A DNA stretch of 64,000 bases from JALZAI01 sp038212215 (GTDB lineage Bacteria > Actinomycetota > Actinomycetes > Mycobacteriales > Jatrophihabitantaceae), in assembly GCA_038212215.1 (NCBI GenBank), contig JBBQUT010000012.1, positions 1-64,000 of the forward strand, in the 5' to 3' direction. The translations under genes were made by a program, and so were the position numbers. A model generated the notes under the pieces. The model was not told the origin of the DNA and did no database searches. It worked only from the letters and a program-made list of their open reading frames with translations. Shown piece after piece: positions 1-7,990 of the stretch; the first letter of the stretch is position 1, and each line of letters begins with the position of its first letter.

Positions 1-740
1 TGGCAGCCGCGACAGCGGAACCGGCGCCGACAGCGACAGTGGCGATGCCGACACCGACGCGAGCGGCCGCGATACCCGCACCGCCGGGCAACGCCGCCAT
101 GACGCGCTGCTCGACATCCTCACAATGGTGGAACGCGCCGAACAGCTCCCAACGCCGGCGGCATCAGCACCACGATCCTGCTCCATGGACGCCGACACCT
201 ACACCACCAGCACCACCAGCGCCCCGGCCGGGAACGGCACCGACCCCTTTGCGAGCGACACCGCTCTGTTCGCGAGTGCGCTCGACCCGTCCCCCACCAC
301 CGGCACAGCGACCCGGCCCGGAATGGCGCGCACCGGGCACGGCTACCTCGTACCCGCCCACCTCGCGAAACGCTGGGCCGGCAGCGACACCCGCATCATC
401 GCCGTGCTGCTCTCCACAACGAAAGCAATCACCGCCTACTCCAGCACCCAACGCATCTTCACCGAACAACAACGCCTCGCCCTCATCGCCCAGGGATCTG
501 GGTTGCAGCTTTCCCGGCTGTGACGCCCCACCAGCCTGGTGCCAAACCCACCACATCACCGAGCACCGCCACAGCGGGCGCACCAGCGTCGACGACGGCA
601 CCCTGCTCTGCGGACACCACCACCGCCACTTCCAACAAAACGACTGGCACTGCGTCATGACCAAGGGCCGACCGCACTGGATCCCGCCAGCGTGGATTGA
701 CCCGTCACGCACCCCACAGCTCAACACCCGACACCGATAG
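1..740 (+). pseudogene. DUF222 / HNH endonuclease-family protein, decayed and cut by the window edge
   Basis: This is the remnant of a DUF222-type protein with a C-terminal HNH nuclease domain, a family present in many copies in actinobacterial genomes. The reading frame changes at least three times. Frame 2 carries a stretch ending AERAEQLP-like near 145. Frame 1 then carries NAGGISTTILL (about 150-180). Frame 2 resumes with MDADTYTT and continues through HGYLVPAHLAKRWAG to LALIAQ near 492. Frame 3 finishes with CSFPGCDAPPAWCQTHH and the HNH residues (LLCGHHHRHF). Stitching the frames gives the normal family order, so these are small indels in one gene. The 5' end lies outside the window. 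The gene cannot make a full-length protein unless the indels are sequencing errors. Confidence 0.85.
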
Positions 741-757
741 CTGCGGGCCGGCCGACC

Positions 758-1310
758 CTACGTCCGAGCTGGCAGGGGGGTGCGGCGGTTGGCCCGCGGC
801 AATGCCCCGGTGATCCTCGCCGTCGACAGCCGCGCGCACCGGTCCGGGTTGGGTGCGTAGGCGAGCAGCTCGAGGACGTCGCCGGCGTCGAGGTCGGCGA
901 AGGCCTCCAACGCGGCCGCGAAGACCTCCCATAACACCCCACGCAGGCGTAGACGTGCCGGGTCATTCCCAGACCAGGCTCTAGTGACTGCGAGCCACCA
1001 AGCTTGATCGCCTCGCTCAGGTCCGAGTCGCCGGCATCCGATTTCGCACCCGAGGTCGAGCGCCGCCCCCGGTAGCGGCCACCGACATCGGTTAGTTAGA
1101 TCGCGACACGTCATACTCAGCCGCGATCGGCGCCGCCACCTACTGCCCACGATCGGCCTCGATCCCGACCTTCACCCCGCGAGGCCGCCTCAGCAGGCGG
1201 CCCAGCTCATCGACGACATCCGCATCATGATGATCCTCAGCCCCGTCGTTCCAGACGAACAACACCCTTAACGTCTCGTGTACCCGGGCATGGTCATCGA
1301 TCAGCGGAGC
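758..1310 (-). mobile_element. IS110-family transposase remnant (N-terminal half only)
   Basis: On the minus strand from about 1310 down, one frame reads HARVHETL, VLFVWNDGAEDHHDADVVDELG and VKVGIEADRGQ, matching the N-terminal DEDD region of IS110-type transposases, and then hits a stop near 1152. Homology continues in other frames: AINPM-like sequence near 1090, AKSDAGDSDLSEAIKL around 990-1040, and LRLRGVLWEVFAAALEAF to ALPRANRR at 770-950. At least two frameshifts and two in-frame stops break it. The C-terminal Transposase_20 half is absent. No terminal repeats were recognised. It lies directly after the HNH pseudogene, so 1-1310 is a patch of degraded accessory DNA. Confidence 0.82.
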
Positions 1311-1594
1311 GGAGGAGACACCAACGTCCTGATGGTCAAGTGCTCACCGACAACAACACCCGGGGCACACAGTCTGTTGCAAGCCCTCGACGAGGATCGG
1401 AGCCTCTGAGTGCTGCCCGCCAGCCGCAACCAGGCCGAGCCTGCCAAACGGGCGCCGCAGAAGCCATTGGAGTCTTGCGGTATTACGAGTCCGCGATAAT
1501 TAGCGATCCGCATTGGGCGTTGCCAGTAGGTGAAGTGCGTTCATGCGGCTAACTTCACCCCAATAGGGTTTAGCTCGCCCACAAGGAGAACAAT
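1311..1594. other. intergenic region upstream of the proline-rich membrane protein
   Basis: No convincing gene was found in these 284 bases. Short open frames exist on both strands but have no recognisable domain. The stretch separates the transposase remnant from the next gene and must hold that gene's promoter. A good ribosome binding site (AAGGAG, about 1581-1586) precedes the ATG at 1595. Confidence 0.5.
1475..1502 (+). promoter_or_regulatory. possible sigma70-type promoter for the proline-rich membrane protein
   Basis: TTGCGG (1475-1480) and TAATTA (1497-1502) are separated by 16 bases, about 90 bases before the start codon of the gene at 1595. The match is moderate and was found by eye only; TTGCCA near 1520 is another possible -35. 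Confidence 0.25.
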
Positions 1595-2332
1595 ATGACT
1601 TTCCAGCCGCCGCCGCCGCCACCCCCCGAAGGCCCGCCGCCGGGTGGCTACGGGGCTCCACCGCCGCCGCCACCGCAGGGACCGCCACCGGGCGGCTATG
1701 GCACACCGCCGCCGCCGCCACCGCCGGGTGCGGGTTACGGCGCGCCGTCCCCGCAGGGACCGCCGCCGGGATACGCGGGCCAGCCCACCGGCCAGTGGGG
1801 ACCACCACCGGGTCAGCCCTACGGAAGGTCCGGAGGCAGTGGCTCGTTCGATCCGAAGAGCGTCAACCAGTTGGACTGGGGAATTCTGGGCGCGGGGGCG
1901 CTGGCGTTCATTTTCAGCTTCGTTAGCTATTACACCTATTCTTACGGCCCCGTCGAAGGCAGCCTGGACGCCTGGAACGGCTTCTTCGGCTGGTTCGCCA
2001 TGCTGCTCGCGCTGGTCGGGTCAGCTGCGGTCGCGCTGGAGATTTTCGCGCCGCAGATCAAGCTGCCGTTCCCGAATCGGCTCGTCGGGCTCGCGGCTTA
2101 TGCACTGTCGCTGCTGTGCGTACTCCTGGCGCTGTTCATCACGCCGGGCCCCGACCTGACCGGCACCGGTATCGATGAGGGTCACGGCTTCGGTTATTGG
2201 ATCAGCCTGCTTCTCATTGCGGCGGGAACGGCGCTGTCTTTCCTCCGCTTCCAGCAGACCGGCGGACAGCTTCCAGGCGGCATGGGCGGCCAGCGTCCCG
2301 GTGTCGGGGGCACGTCACCTCCGCCGCGGTAG
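1595..2332 (+). CDS. proline/glycine-rich membrane protein, paralogue 1
   Basis: Function unknown. The first ~75 residues are a low-complexity tail rich in PPPPP and PPGGYG. Next comes FDPKSVNQLDWGILG, then four predicted membrane helices: about residues 95-115 (FIFSFVSYYTY), 125-150, 155-175 and 195-215. A short Gly/Pro-rich tail ends the protein. Both termini are predicted on the same side of the membrane. Actinobacterial membrane proteins with proline-rich cytoplasmic tails often serve in cell-envelope or division assemblies, but nothing here shows that directly. The start is ATG with AAGGAG seven to eight bases upstream. The next gene (2493-3686) encodes a paralogue with the same membrane core. 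The two are separated by a strong hairpin, so they may be separate transcripts. Confidence 0.85.
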   Translation: MTFQPPPPPPPEGPPPGGYGAPPPPPPQGPPPGGYGTPPPPPPPGAGYGAPSPQGPPPGYAGQPTGQWGPPPGQPYGRSGGSGSFDPKSVNQLDWGILGAGALAFIFSFVSYYTYSYGPVEGSLDAWNGFFGWFAMLLALVGSAAVALEIFAPQIKLPFPNRLVGLAAYALSLLCVLLALFITPGPDLTGTGIDEGHGFGYWISLLLIAAGTALSFLRFQQTGGQLPGGMGGQRPGVGGTSPPPR

Positions 2333-2360
2333 CCATAGGCCCGCCTGAATGCGCCAAAAC

Positions 2361-2397
2361 GGGGCTGGGATACGCGCAACTCGCGTATCCCAGCCCC
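2361..2397 (+). terminator. perfect 16-bp stem hairpin after paralogue 1
   Basis: GGGGCTGGGATACGCG (2361-2376) pairs perfectly with CGCGTATCCCAGCCCC (2382-2397) across the five-base loop CAACT. It lies 29 bases after the stop codon. It lacks a T-run, as is common for actinobacterial intrinsic terminators. It could act in both directions. Confidence 0.8.
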
Positions 2398-2492
2398 GTC
2401 GGCGCGTAATGCGTCAGACCTGAGCGCTACGGTTCCAGCTACGCAACCGCCAGACAGCTCGGCGCCGCGAATGCGGAGAGGATGGCACTCAG

Positions 2493-3686
2493 ATGACTTA
2501 CGGTCCGCCCGGAGGCCAGCCGCCACCACCCTCCGACCCGCCTGGTGGACAACCCCCCGGTCAGTACCCGCCGCCGGCGGGCGGTGGGTACGGGCCGCCA
2601 CCGAGCCAGTACGGATCACCGTCGGGTCAGTACCCGCCACCCCCGGCCGCTGGTTATGGCGGCGGTTATGGCGCATCGCCGCTCGGCGGTTCGACGGCAC
2701 CAAAGCGAGGCTTCGACCCGAAGTCGGTGAATCCGCTGGACTGGGGCATCCTCGGCGCCACCCTGCTGGCTTTCATCTTTTCGTTCTTCAGCTATTACAC
2801 CTACGACGTCAAGAACACGACCGCAAGCGAGTGCGCGCTAGCTTCGGATGCACTGAGCGGCCCGTTGCGCAGCGCGACGCGGAACCTCTGTAACGGTGAC
2901 GCAGCCGGCGCGTGGAACGGTTTCTTCGGTTGGTTCGCGATCCTGCTGGCTTTGATCGGTGCCGGGCTGGTGACGCTCGCTGTCTTCGCGCCGAAAGTGA
3001 AGCTGCCCGTCCCTGCGCGGCTCGCCGCCCTTGGCGCATTCGTGTTGTCGGTGCTGGGCACCCTGCTTGCGTTGCTCTTCGTGCCGGAATGGCCATCGTG
3101 GTCGCTTTTTTCGGCAAGTGACACCCAGTACGACACGAGCGTGGACGAGGGACACGGGTTCTCGTACTGGATCGTGTTGATTCTGCTGCTGGTCGCCACG
3201 GCGCTGTGCTTCCTCCGTTTCCAGCGGACCGGCGGCAAGTTGCCTGCGCTGGGGCGCTCGAAGTCGTCGGCCCGAACCGGCTCGCAGCTGCAGCACGGCG
3301 ACCCCTCCGCAACCCAGTGGTCGCAGCAGCAGAGCTACGGATCGCCCGTCCAGGGGCCACCTCCGGGATACGGCCAGCCACCGCCGGGGTACGGGCAACA
3401 GCAGGCACCGCCCGGGTACGGGCAACAGCAGCCACCTCCGGGATACGGCCAGCCACCGCCCGGGTACGGGCAACAGCAATCGCCGCCCGGGTACGGGCAA
3501 CAGCAGCCGCCGCCTGGCTACGGGCCGCCGCCCGGCTACGGCGAACCGCCGCCACCACCGCCACCACCACAGGGACCGCCACCCGGCTACGGCGAACCGC
3601 CGCCGCCACCACCACAACCACCACCACCACAGGGGCCGCCGCTCGGCTATGGGCAGCAGCCCCCGCAGGGGCGTCCACCCGACTAG
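2493..3686 (+). CDS. proline/glycine/glutamine-rich membrane protein, paralogue 2
   Basis: Function unknown. It is a paralogue of the preceding gene: both carry FDPKSVN-LDWGILGA before a helix ending FSYYTY, plus the later blocks AWNGFFGWFA, DEGHGF-YW and FLRFQ-TGG. This copy has a proline-rich N-terminal tail (about residues 1-65), four membrane helices (about 85-105, 145-165, 170-195 and 230-250) and a longer first extracytoplasmic loop with two cysteines. A C-terminal tail of ~125 residues, built of repeated PPGYGQQQ and PPPPP units, follows. Such tails often bind partners or phase-separate, but that is inference. The start is ATG at 2493 with a GAGAGG site a little far upstream. Confidence 0.85.
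   Translation: MTYGPPGGQPPPPSDPPGGQPPGQYPPPAGGGYGPPPSQYGSPSGQYPPPPAAGYGGGYGASPLGGSTAPKRGFDPKSVNPLDWGILGATLLAFIFSFFSYYTYDVKNTTASECALASDALSGPLRSATRNLCNGDAAGAWNGFFGWFAILLALIGAGLVTLAVFAPKVKLPVPARLAALGAFVLSVLGTLLALLFVPEWPSWSLFSASDTQYDTSVDEGHGFSYWIVLILLLVATALCFLRFQRTGGKLPALGRSKSSARTGSQLQHGDPSATQWSQQQSYGSPVQGPPPGYGQPPPGYGQQQAPPGYGQQQPPPGYGQPPPGYGQQQSPPGYGQQQPPPGYGPPPGYGEPPPPPPPPQGPPPGYGEPPPPPPQPPPPQGPPLGYGQQPPQGRPPD
3355..3660 (+). repeat. in-frame tandem repeats encoding PPGYGQQQ / PPPPP units
   Basis: The DNA repeats a roughly 24-27 base unit (CCGGGGTACGGGCAACAGCA and close variants) several times from about 3355, then gives way to CCACC/CCGCC runs. It lies wholly within the coding region and encodes the low-complexity tail. 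Slippage here would change tail length, so copy number may vary between strains. Confidence 0.75.
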
Positions 3687-3688
3687 TT

Positions 3689-3705
3689 CCGGGTTCGGAA
3701 CCCGG
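3689..3705 (+). terminator. short GC-rich hairpin after paralogue 2
   Basis: CCGGGTT (3689-3695) pairs with AACCCGG (3699-3705) over a CGG loop, immediately after the stop codon at 3684-3686. It has no T-run. It is a plausible factor-assisted or weak intrinsic terminator. Confidence 0.5.
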
Positions 3706-3872
3706 CGATCCGGCCGACCGGTGATCCGGGCCGACGGGCGCGTCGGAGCGCGCGGCTCGTCACCGTCCTGATTGTCGCCCCTGCTGATATGTCGCTGCCG
3801 CGATCGCAGTCCACAGCTGCGACCTCGGCGCGTCTGCGCGGGATCGCTCGCTGAACTTGCGAGCCTGGGAAC

Positions 3873-5210
3873 GTGGCCGAGGTTCCCGACGACGACGGTG
3901 CCCGGCGGCAACCGTTGCGTCACAGCGTCGTGCCGGAGGCCGCCGGCCGTTCGCTGTGGCTCTCCGCGGTGTGGACGGGCGCCGGAGTCGCCGTCGTGTG
4001 CGCGACGCTAGCGCTGGTGGCAGTGGCGGTGTGCTGGCTGCCGGTCTCCGGCAGCGGGCACCACGCGTCCGCGACCATCAAGGCAGGTTTGCTGAGCTTT
4101 CTCGCCGCGCTGCACGCCGGGGTCACCATCGACGGCACTGCAGCTGCCTGGGTGCCGCTGGGCATGACCTTGATCGTGGCGGCGGTGGCATGGCGGGCGG
4201 GTTCCGGACTCGCCGATGCGGCCGCCGTACTCGGCGAGAGCGACCCCGTGCGGCTCTGGCTGGCAGGTGCCGCGCAGGCGGGCGCGTTCGCGCTCTGCTG
4301 CCTCGTGGCCGTCCCGTTGGCCTCGCTGGGCACGAGCCGGGCTCCGTTCCTCGGCGTGGGAGCGGCGGCGCTGCTGCTGTTCGCGGCGAGCGGCGTGCTC
4401 GCGTTCGTGCTCTCGTCCCCATTGCGGGACTGGTGCGCCACCCGAATCCCCGCCGTTGTGGCCGGGGCTGTCCGACCAGCCGCCGCCGCGGTCACGGTCT
4501 ATGTCGGTGGGGGCGCGGCACTCGTCGCCGCCGCATTGCTTGCCCACCATGACGCCGTCACGACCATCTCGCGGCAGGTGGGCGGCGGCTGGGGCGCCGT
4601 CCCGGTGCTGTTGCTCTGCGTCCTCGCCGCACCGAATGCAGCCATCGCCGCGGCGTCGTACGTGGCGGGCCCGGGGTTCGCGGTCGGGACGGGGACAACC
4701 GTAAGCGTCGCAACGACCGCGAACGGCACGCTGCCGGCGTTTCCGGTGCTAGGTGCGCTGCCCTCCGGGCACGGCGCCACCTGGCCCGCATGGGCGCTCG
4801 TGATCGCCGTCGCGCTGCTCGCCGCCGCCGCAGCAGCGCGCCTCGCCCACCGCGCGGCGACTTGGGCCGGACGGCTACAACGCGCCGGCGCTGCGGCCCT
4901 CGTCTCCGGCCTGGGCATGCTGGTGCTCGCTTGGCTGGGCGGCGGGGCCATCGGCACCGGACGGCTACACGTCGTCGGCGCCTCACCGTGGCAGGTCGGC
5001 GGCGCGGTCACGCTCGAAGTTGGCGCATTGAGCTTGGCCTGGCTGGGCCTCGGCGCGGCGTGGACCTGGCTCCGGCGCCCGATCGATGACGACGACGAGG
5101 TCGGCTTCTTCCTCTCTGCGAAACCTGCGGACGCGCCAGCCGACGGAGCCCTGCGAGTCGTGACCGAGCGCGTCGAGGAGGTCGACGGCTCCAGCCAACT
5201 CGCCGGGTAG
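3873..5210 (+). CDS. perM: PerM-like DUF6350 integral membrane protein
   Basis: This protein has about ten predicted membrane helices across 445 residues, Ala/Gly/Val/Leu rich, with a short hydrophilic N-terminus and an acidic C-terminal tail (DDDDEVGFFLSAKP onward). The position immediately upstream of purN and purH matches mycobacterial Rv0955 (PerM, DUF6350), reported to take part in cell division through FtsB and needed under stress. The identification rests on topology, length and gene order. The start is GTG at 3873; the purN start follows the stop by nine bases, so the three genes are probably co-transcribed. Confidence 0.75.
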   Translation: MAEVPDDDGARRQPLRHSVVPEAAGRSLWLSAVWTGAGVAVVCATLALVAVAVCWLPVSGSGHHASATIKAGLLSFLAALHAGVTIDGTAAAWVPLGMTLIVAAVAWRAGSGLADAAAVLGESDPVRLWLAGAAQAGAFALCCLVAVPLASLGTSRAPFLGVGAAALLLFAASGVLAFVLSSPLRDWCATRIPAVVAGAVRPAAAAVTVYVGGGAALVAAALLAHHDAVTTISRQVGGGWGAVPVLLLCVLAAPNAAIAAASYVAGPGFAVGTGTTVSVATTANGTLPAFPVLGALPSGHGATWPAWALVIAVALLAAAAAARLAHRAATWAGRLQRAGAAALVSGLGMLVLAWLGGGAIGTGRLHVVGASPWQVGGAVTLEVGALSLAWLGLGAAWTWLRRPIDDDDEVGFFLSAKPADAPADGALRVVTERVEEVDGSSQLAG

Positions 5211-5219
5211 GGTCACAGC

Positions 5220-5783
5220 GTGCCAGCGCGGATCGTCGTCCTCGCCTCCGGCGCGGGCACCACGCTGCAGGCAATTCTTGACGACCCCGAGCTGGTACGC
5301 GCCGTCGTCGCTGCGGGCACCGACGTAGCCGGCTGCGCTGCGATGCGCCGCGCCGAGGCCGCCGGTCTGCCGACCTTCGCCGTGCCATTGCGCGATTTCG
5401 CCGACCGGGTCGCCTGGGACGAAGCGTTGGCGCTGGCGATCGGGCGGCACGCTCCCAGCTTGCTGGTGCTGGCCGGGTTCATGCGCCTCATCGGCCGGGC
5501 GACCCTCGACCGATTCCCTGTTGTAAACACTCACCCGGCGCTGCTGCCCGCGTTCCCCGGCGCGCACGCGATCCGCGACACGCTTGCGGCGGGCGCCACG
5601 ACCACCGGCGCTACCGTGCACTGGGTCGACGAAGGCGTCGACACCGGCCGGGTGATCGACCAGGTTGAGGTGCCCGTCCGCGCCGACGACGACGAGGAGA
5701 GCCTGCGCGAGCGTATTCAGGCCGCCGAGAAGCCGCTGTATTTGACCACCCTTCGCAAGCTCTGCCAGGAGACATCGACGTGA
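5220..5783 (+). CDS. purN: phosphoribosylglycinamide formyltransferase (GAR transformylase)
   Basis: PurN transfers a formyl group from 10-formyl-tetrahydrofolate to GAR in purine synthesis. Visible features are the N-terminal nucleotide-binding loop (VVLASGAGTTLQAILDD, residues 5-21), AGFMRLIG near 83, and the catalytic Asn-His region NTHPALLPAFPGAHA (about 101-115), followed by GATVHWVDEGVDTG. At 187 residues it is a little shorter than the usual 200-215, with a compressed segment after the first helix. The start is GTG. Its stop overlaps the purH start (GTGA), indicating translational coupling. Confidence 0.93.
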   Translation: MPARIVVLASGAGTTLQAILDDPELVRAVVAAGTDVAGCAAMRRAEAAGLPTFAVPLRDFADRVAWDEALALAIGRHAPSLLVLAGFMRLIGRATLDRFPVVNTHPALLPAFPGAHAIRDTLAAGATTTGATVHWVDEGVDTGRVIDQVEVPVRADDDEESLRERIQAAEKPLYLTTLRKLCQETST

Positions 5784-7351
5784 CCCAGATCGCCGTGCGC
5801 CGCGCGCTCGTCAGCGTCTACGACAAGACCGGCCTCGCCGAACTCGCCCGTGGCCTGCACGACGCCGGGGTCGAGATCGTCTCGACCGGCTCCACCGCCG
5901 CGCATATCCGCGAGCTCGGCATACCCGTGACCGCGGTGGACGCCGTCACCGGATTTCCTGAAATCCTCGGCGGACGGGTAAAGACGCTGCACCCGCACGT
6001 CCACGCGGGGCTGCTGGCCGACCAGAACGACCCGGAACACGTGGCGACGATCGGCGGCCTCGGGATCGGCGCCTTTCAGCTGCTCGTCGCGAATCTGTAC
6101 CCATTCCTCGAGACCGTCGCCAGCGGCGCGTCCCACCCGGAGGTCGTCGAGCAGATCGATGTCGGCGGCCCGGCGATGGTGCGCGCCAGCGCCAAGAACC
6201 ACGGCTCGATCGCTGTGGTAACCGACCCGGCCCGCTACGGCCAGGTGCTGGACGCAGTGCGGGCCGGCGGATTCGACCTGGCCGCGCGGCAGCGTCTTGC
6301 CGTCGCCGCGTTCCGGCACACCGCCGCGTACGACATCGCAGTCGCGTCGTGGCTCGGCAGTGTGGTCGCGCCCGACGACGAGGTGGACGGCGTCGCTAGC
6401 GGATTCCCGGGCTGGATCGCAGCGTCCTACGAGCGGGCGGCGGTGCTGCGCTACGGCGAGAACCCGCACCAGCGCGCCGCCCTGTACGTGACTCCGGGCG
6501 GACGCGCCGGGCTCGCCGGAGCCGACCAGCTCGCCGGCAAACAGATGAGCTACAACAACTACGTCGACGCCGACGCCGCATGGCGCGCGGCCTACGACTT
6601 CGCCGAGCCATGCGTGGCGATCATCAAGCACGCCAACCCGTGCGGTATCGCCATCGGCGACGACATCGCCCAAGCGCACCGGCTGGCCAACGCGTGTGAC
6701 CCGGTGAGTGCTTACGGCGGCGTGGTTGCCACCAACGGGCCGGTGACGGCGGCGCTGGCCGACCAACTCGCCGACATCTTCACCGAGGTCGTCGTGGCAC
6801 CGGCGTTCGACGACGAGGCCCTGGCCATCCTGCAGCGCAAGCAGAACCTGCGGCTGCTCGTCGCTCAGGCCCGGCCGGACCACCCCTCGCCGGAATCGCG
6901 CGCGGTCTCCGGAGGTGTGCTCCTGCAGAGCGCCGATCGCATCGACGCACCCGGCGACGACCCGGCGACGTGGACGCTCGCCACCGGGGAACCGGCCCAA
7001 CACTCGACCCTGGCCGACCTCGCCTTCGCCTGGCGAGCGGTGCGCTCGGTCAAGTCCAACGCAATCCTGCTTGCCACCGGACGGGCGACGGTGGGCATCG
7101 GCATGGGCCAGGTGAACCGGGTCGACTCGTGCCGGCTGGCGGTGTCGCGGGCGGGGCAGCGAGCAGCAGGTTCGGTGGCAGCCTCGGATGCCTTCTTCCC
7201 GTTCGCAGACGGCGTGCAGGTGCTCATCGACGCGGGTGTGCGCGCCATCGTCGAGCCGGGTGGCTCGATTCGCGACGCGGACGTGATCGCCGCCGCAACG
7301 GCCGCGGGCGTCACGCTGTACTTCACCGGCACCCGGCACTTCGCCCACTAA
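5780..7351 (+). CDS. purH: bifunctional AICAR transformylase / IMP cyclohydrolase
   Basis: PurH catalyses the last two steps of IMP synthesis. The N-terminal MGS-like cyclohydrolase domain spans about residues 1-150 (ALVSVYDKTGL, STGSTAAHIRELGI, GRVKTLHPHVHAGLL). The AICARFT domain follows, with RYGENPHQ near 224 and the catalytic KHANPCG near 283. The C-terminus has DAFFPFADGVQVLIDAGV. The length of 523 is normal. The start is GTG overlapping the purN stop by four bases. FolD, which makes the 10-formyl-THF used by PurN and PurH, is encoded shortly downstream. Confidence 0.97.
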   Translation: MTQIAVRRALVSVYDKTGLAELARGLHDAGVEIVSTGSTAAHIRELGIPVTAVDAVTGFPEILGGRVKTLHPHVHAGLLADQNDPEHVATIGGLGIGAFQLLVANLYPFLETVASGASHPEVVEQIDVGGPAMVRASAKNHGSIAVVTDPARYGQVLDAVRAGGFDLAARQRLAVAAFRHTAAYDIAVASWLGSVVAPDDEVDGVASGFPGWIAASYERAAVLRYGENPHQRAALYVTPGGRAGLAGADQLAGKQMSYNNYVDADAAWRAAYDFAEPCVAIIKHANPCGIAIGDDIAQAHRLANACDPVSAYGGVVATNGPVTAALADQLADIFTEVVVAPAFDDEALAILQRKQNLRLLVAQARPDHPSPESRAVSGGVLLQSADRIDAPGDDPATWTLATGEPAQHSTLADLAFAWRAVRSVKSNAILLATGRATVGIGMGQVNRVDSCRLAVSRAGQRAAGSVAASDAFFPFADGVQVLIDAGVRAIVEPGGSIRDADVIAAATAAGVTLYFTGTRHFAH

Positions 7352-7354
7352 CAA

Positions 7355-7918
7355 ATGATCTTGGACGCGCCCGGCGAGAGGTGGGACAAGCGCACCTACG
7401 AAGAAGAGGACTTCACCGAGGCCGACCTTGAGGAGCTCGCGACCCTCGGCTGTAGCTTCCTCGATTGCACCTTCACCGGCGCCAACCTGTCGCTGTCGCG
7501 CCACGAGCGATCTGCGTTCGTAGCGTGCAGCTTCCGTGGCGCCCGGCTCAGCGATGCGAGCTTCATCGGGTGCAAGCTCACCGGGTCGACCTTCCTCGAC
7601 GCTCAACTGCGCGGGATCACGATCCGTGGCGGTGACCTGTCCTCGGTGTCGCTCGGCGGTGCCGTGTTGCGCGAGAAGGATCTTTCCGGCGTCCGGCTGG
7701 TCGAGGCGAACCTCGTCGATGCGGATCTGAGCGGATCGTCGCTGGCCGGTGCGGATCTGCGCGGGCTGCGGATCGGCAACACGACGCTGCGCGACGTGGA
7801 TCTACGCGGCGCCCAGCTGGACGGGTTCGACCCTCGTCGCGCGGATTTGCGCGGCGCCCGCATCGACATCGAGCACGCGATCGCGTTCGCGGCCGTATTC
7901 GGTGTACGGATCGGTTGA
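7355..7918 (+). CDS. pentapeptide-repeat protein
   Basis: This is a 187-residue protein made almost wholly of A(D/N)LXX-type pentapeptides: GANLSLS, GARLSDASF, EANLVDADLSGSSLAGADLRGLRI and RRADLRGARID. Such repeats fold into a right-handed quadrilateral beta helix. Roles in the family range from gyrase protection (MfpA/Qnr type) to unknown scaffolding, and nothing here identifies the target. It follows purH by three bases and probably shares its transcript. Its link to purine synthesis is unexplained. Confidence 0.88.
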   Translation: MILDAPGERWDKRTYEEEDFTEADLEELATLGCSFLDCTFTGANLSLSRHERSAFVACSFRGARLSDASFIGCKLTGSTFLDAQLRGITIRGGDLSSVSLGGAVLREKDLSGVRLVEANLVDADLSGSSLAGADLRGLRIGNTTLRDVDLRGAQLDGFDPRRADLRGARIDIEHAIAFAAVFGVRIG

Positions 7919-7990
7919 GCCGGCGCTATTTGTGGCGGGTGAGGGTGCGGCTGCCGGGCACGGGCCGGTTCTTTGGCAGGATGGGGGCTC

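Noticed and set aside
1340..1552. Small 70-codon open frame upstream of the first membrane protein
   Set aside because: No ribosome site, domain or typical codon bias; it overlaps the probable promoter.
3355..3660. Possible CRISPR-like array
   Set aside because: The repeats are contiguous, in frame and encode PPGYGQQQ; there are no unique spacers of constant length and no cas genes.
2838..3923. Minus-strand open frame opposite the second proline-rich protein
   Set aside because: The translation is a Trp/Arg/Val-rich mirror of the proline-codon repeats, with no independent support.
5717..7606. Long minus-strand open frame (about 629 codons) opposite purH
   Set aside because: Purely antisense to purH; the absence of stops follows from high GC and codon bias, and the translation has no recognisable domain.
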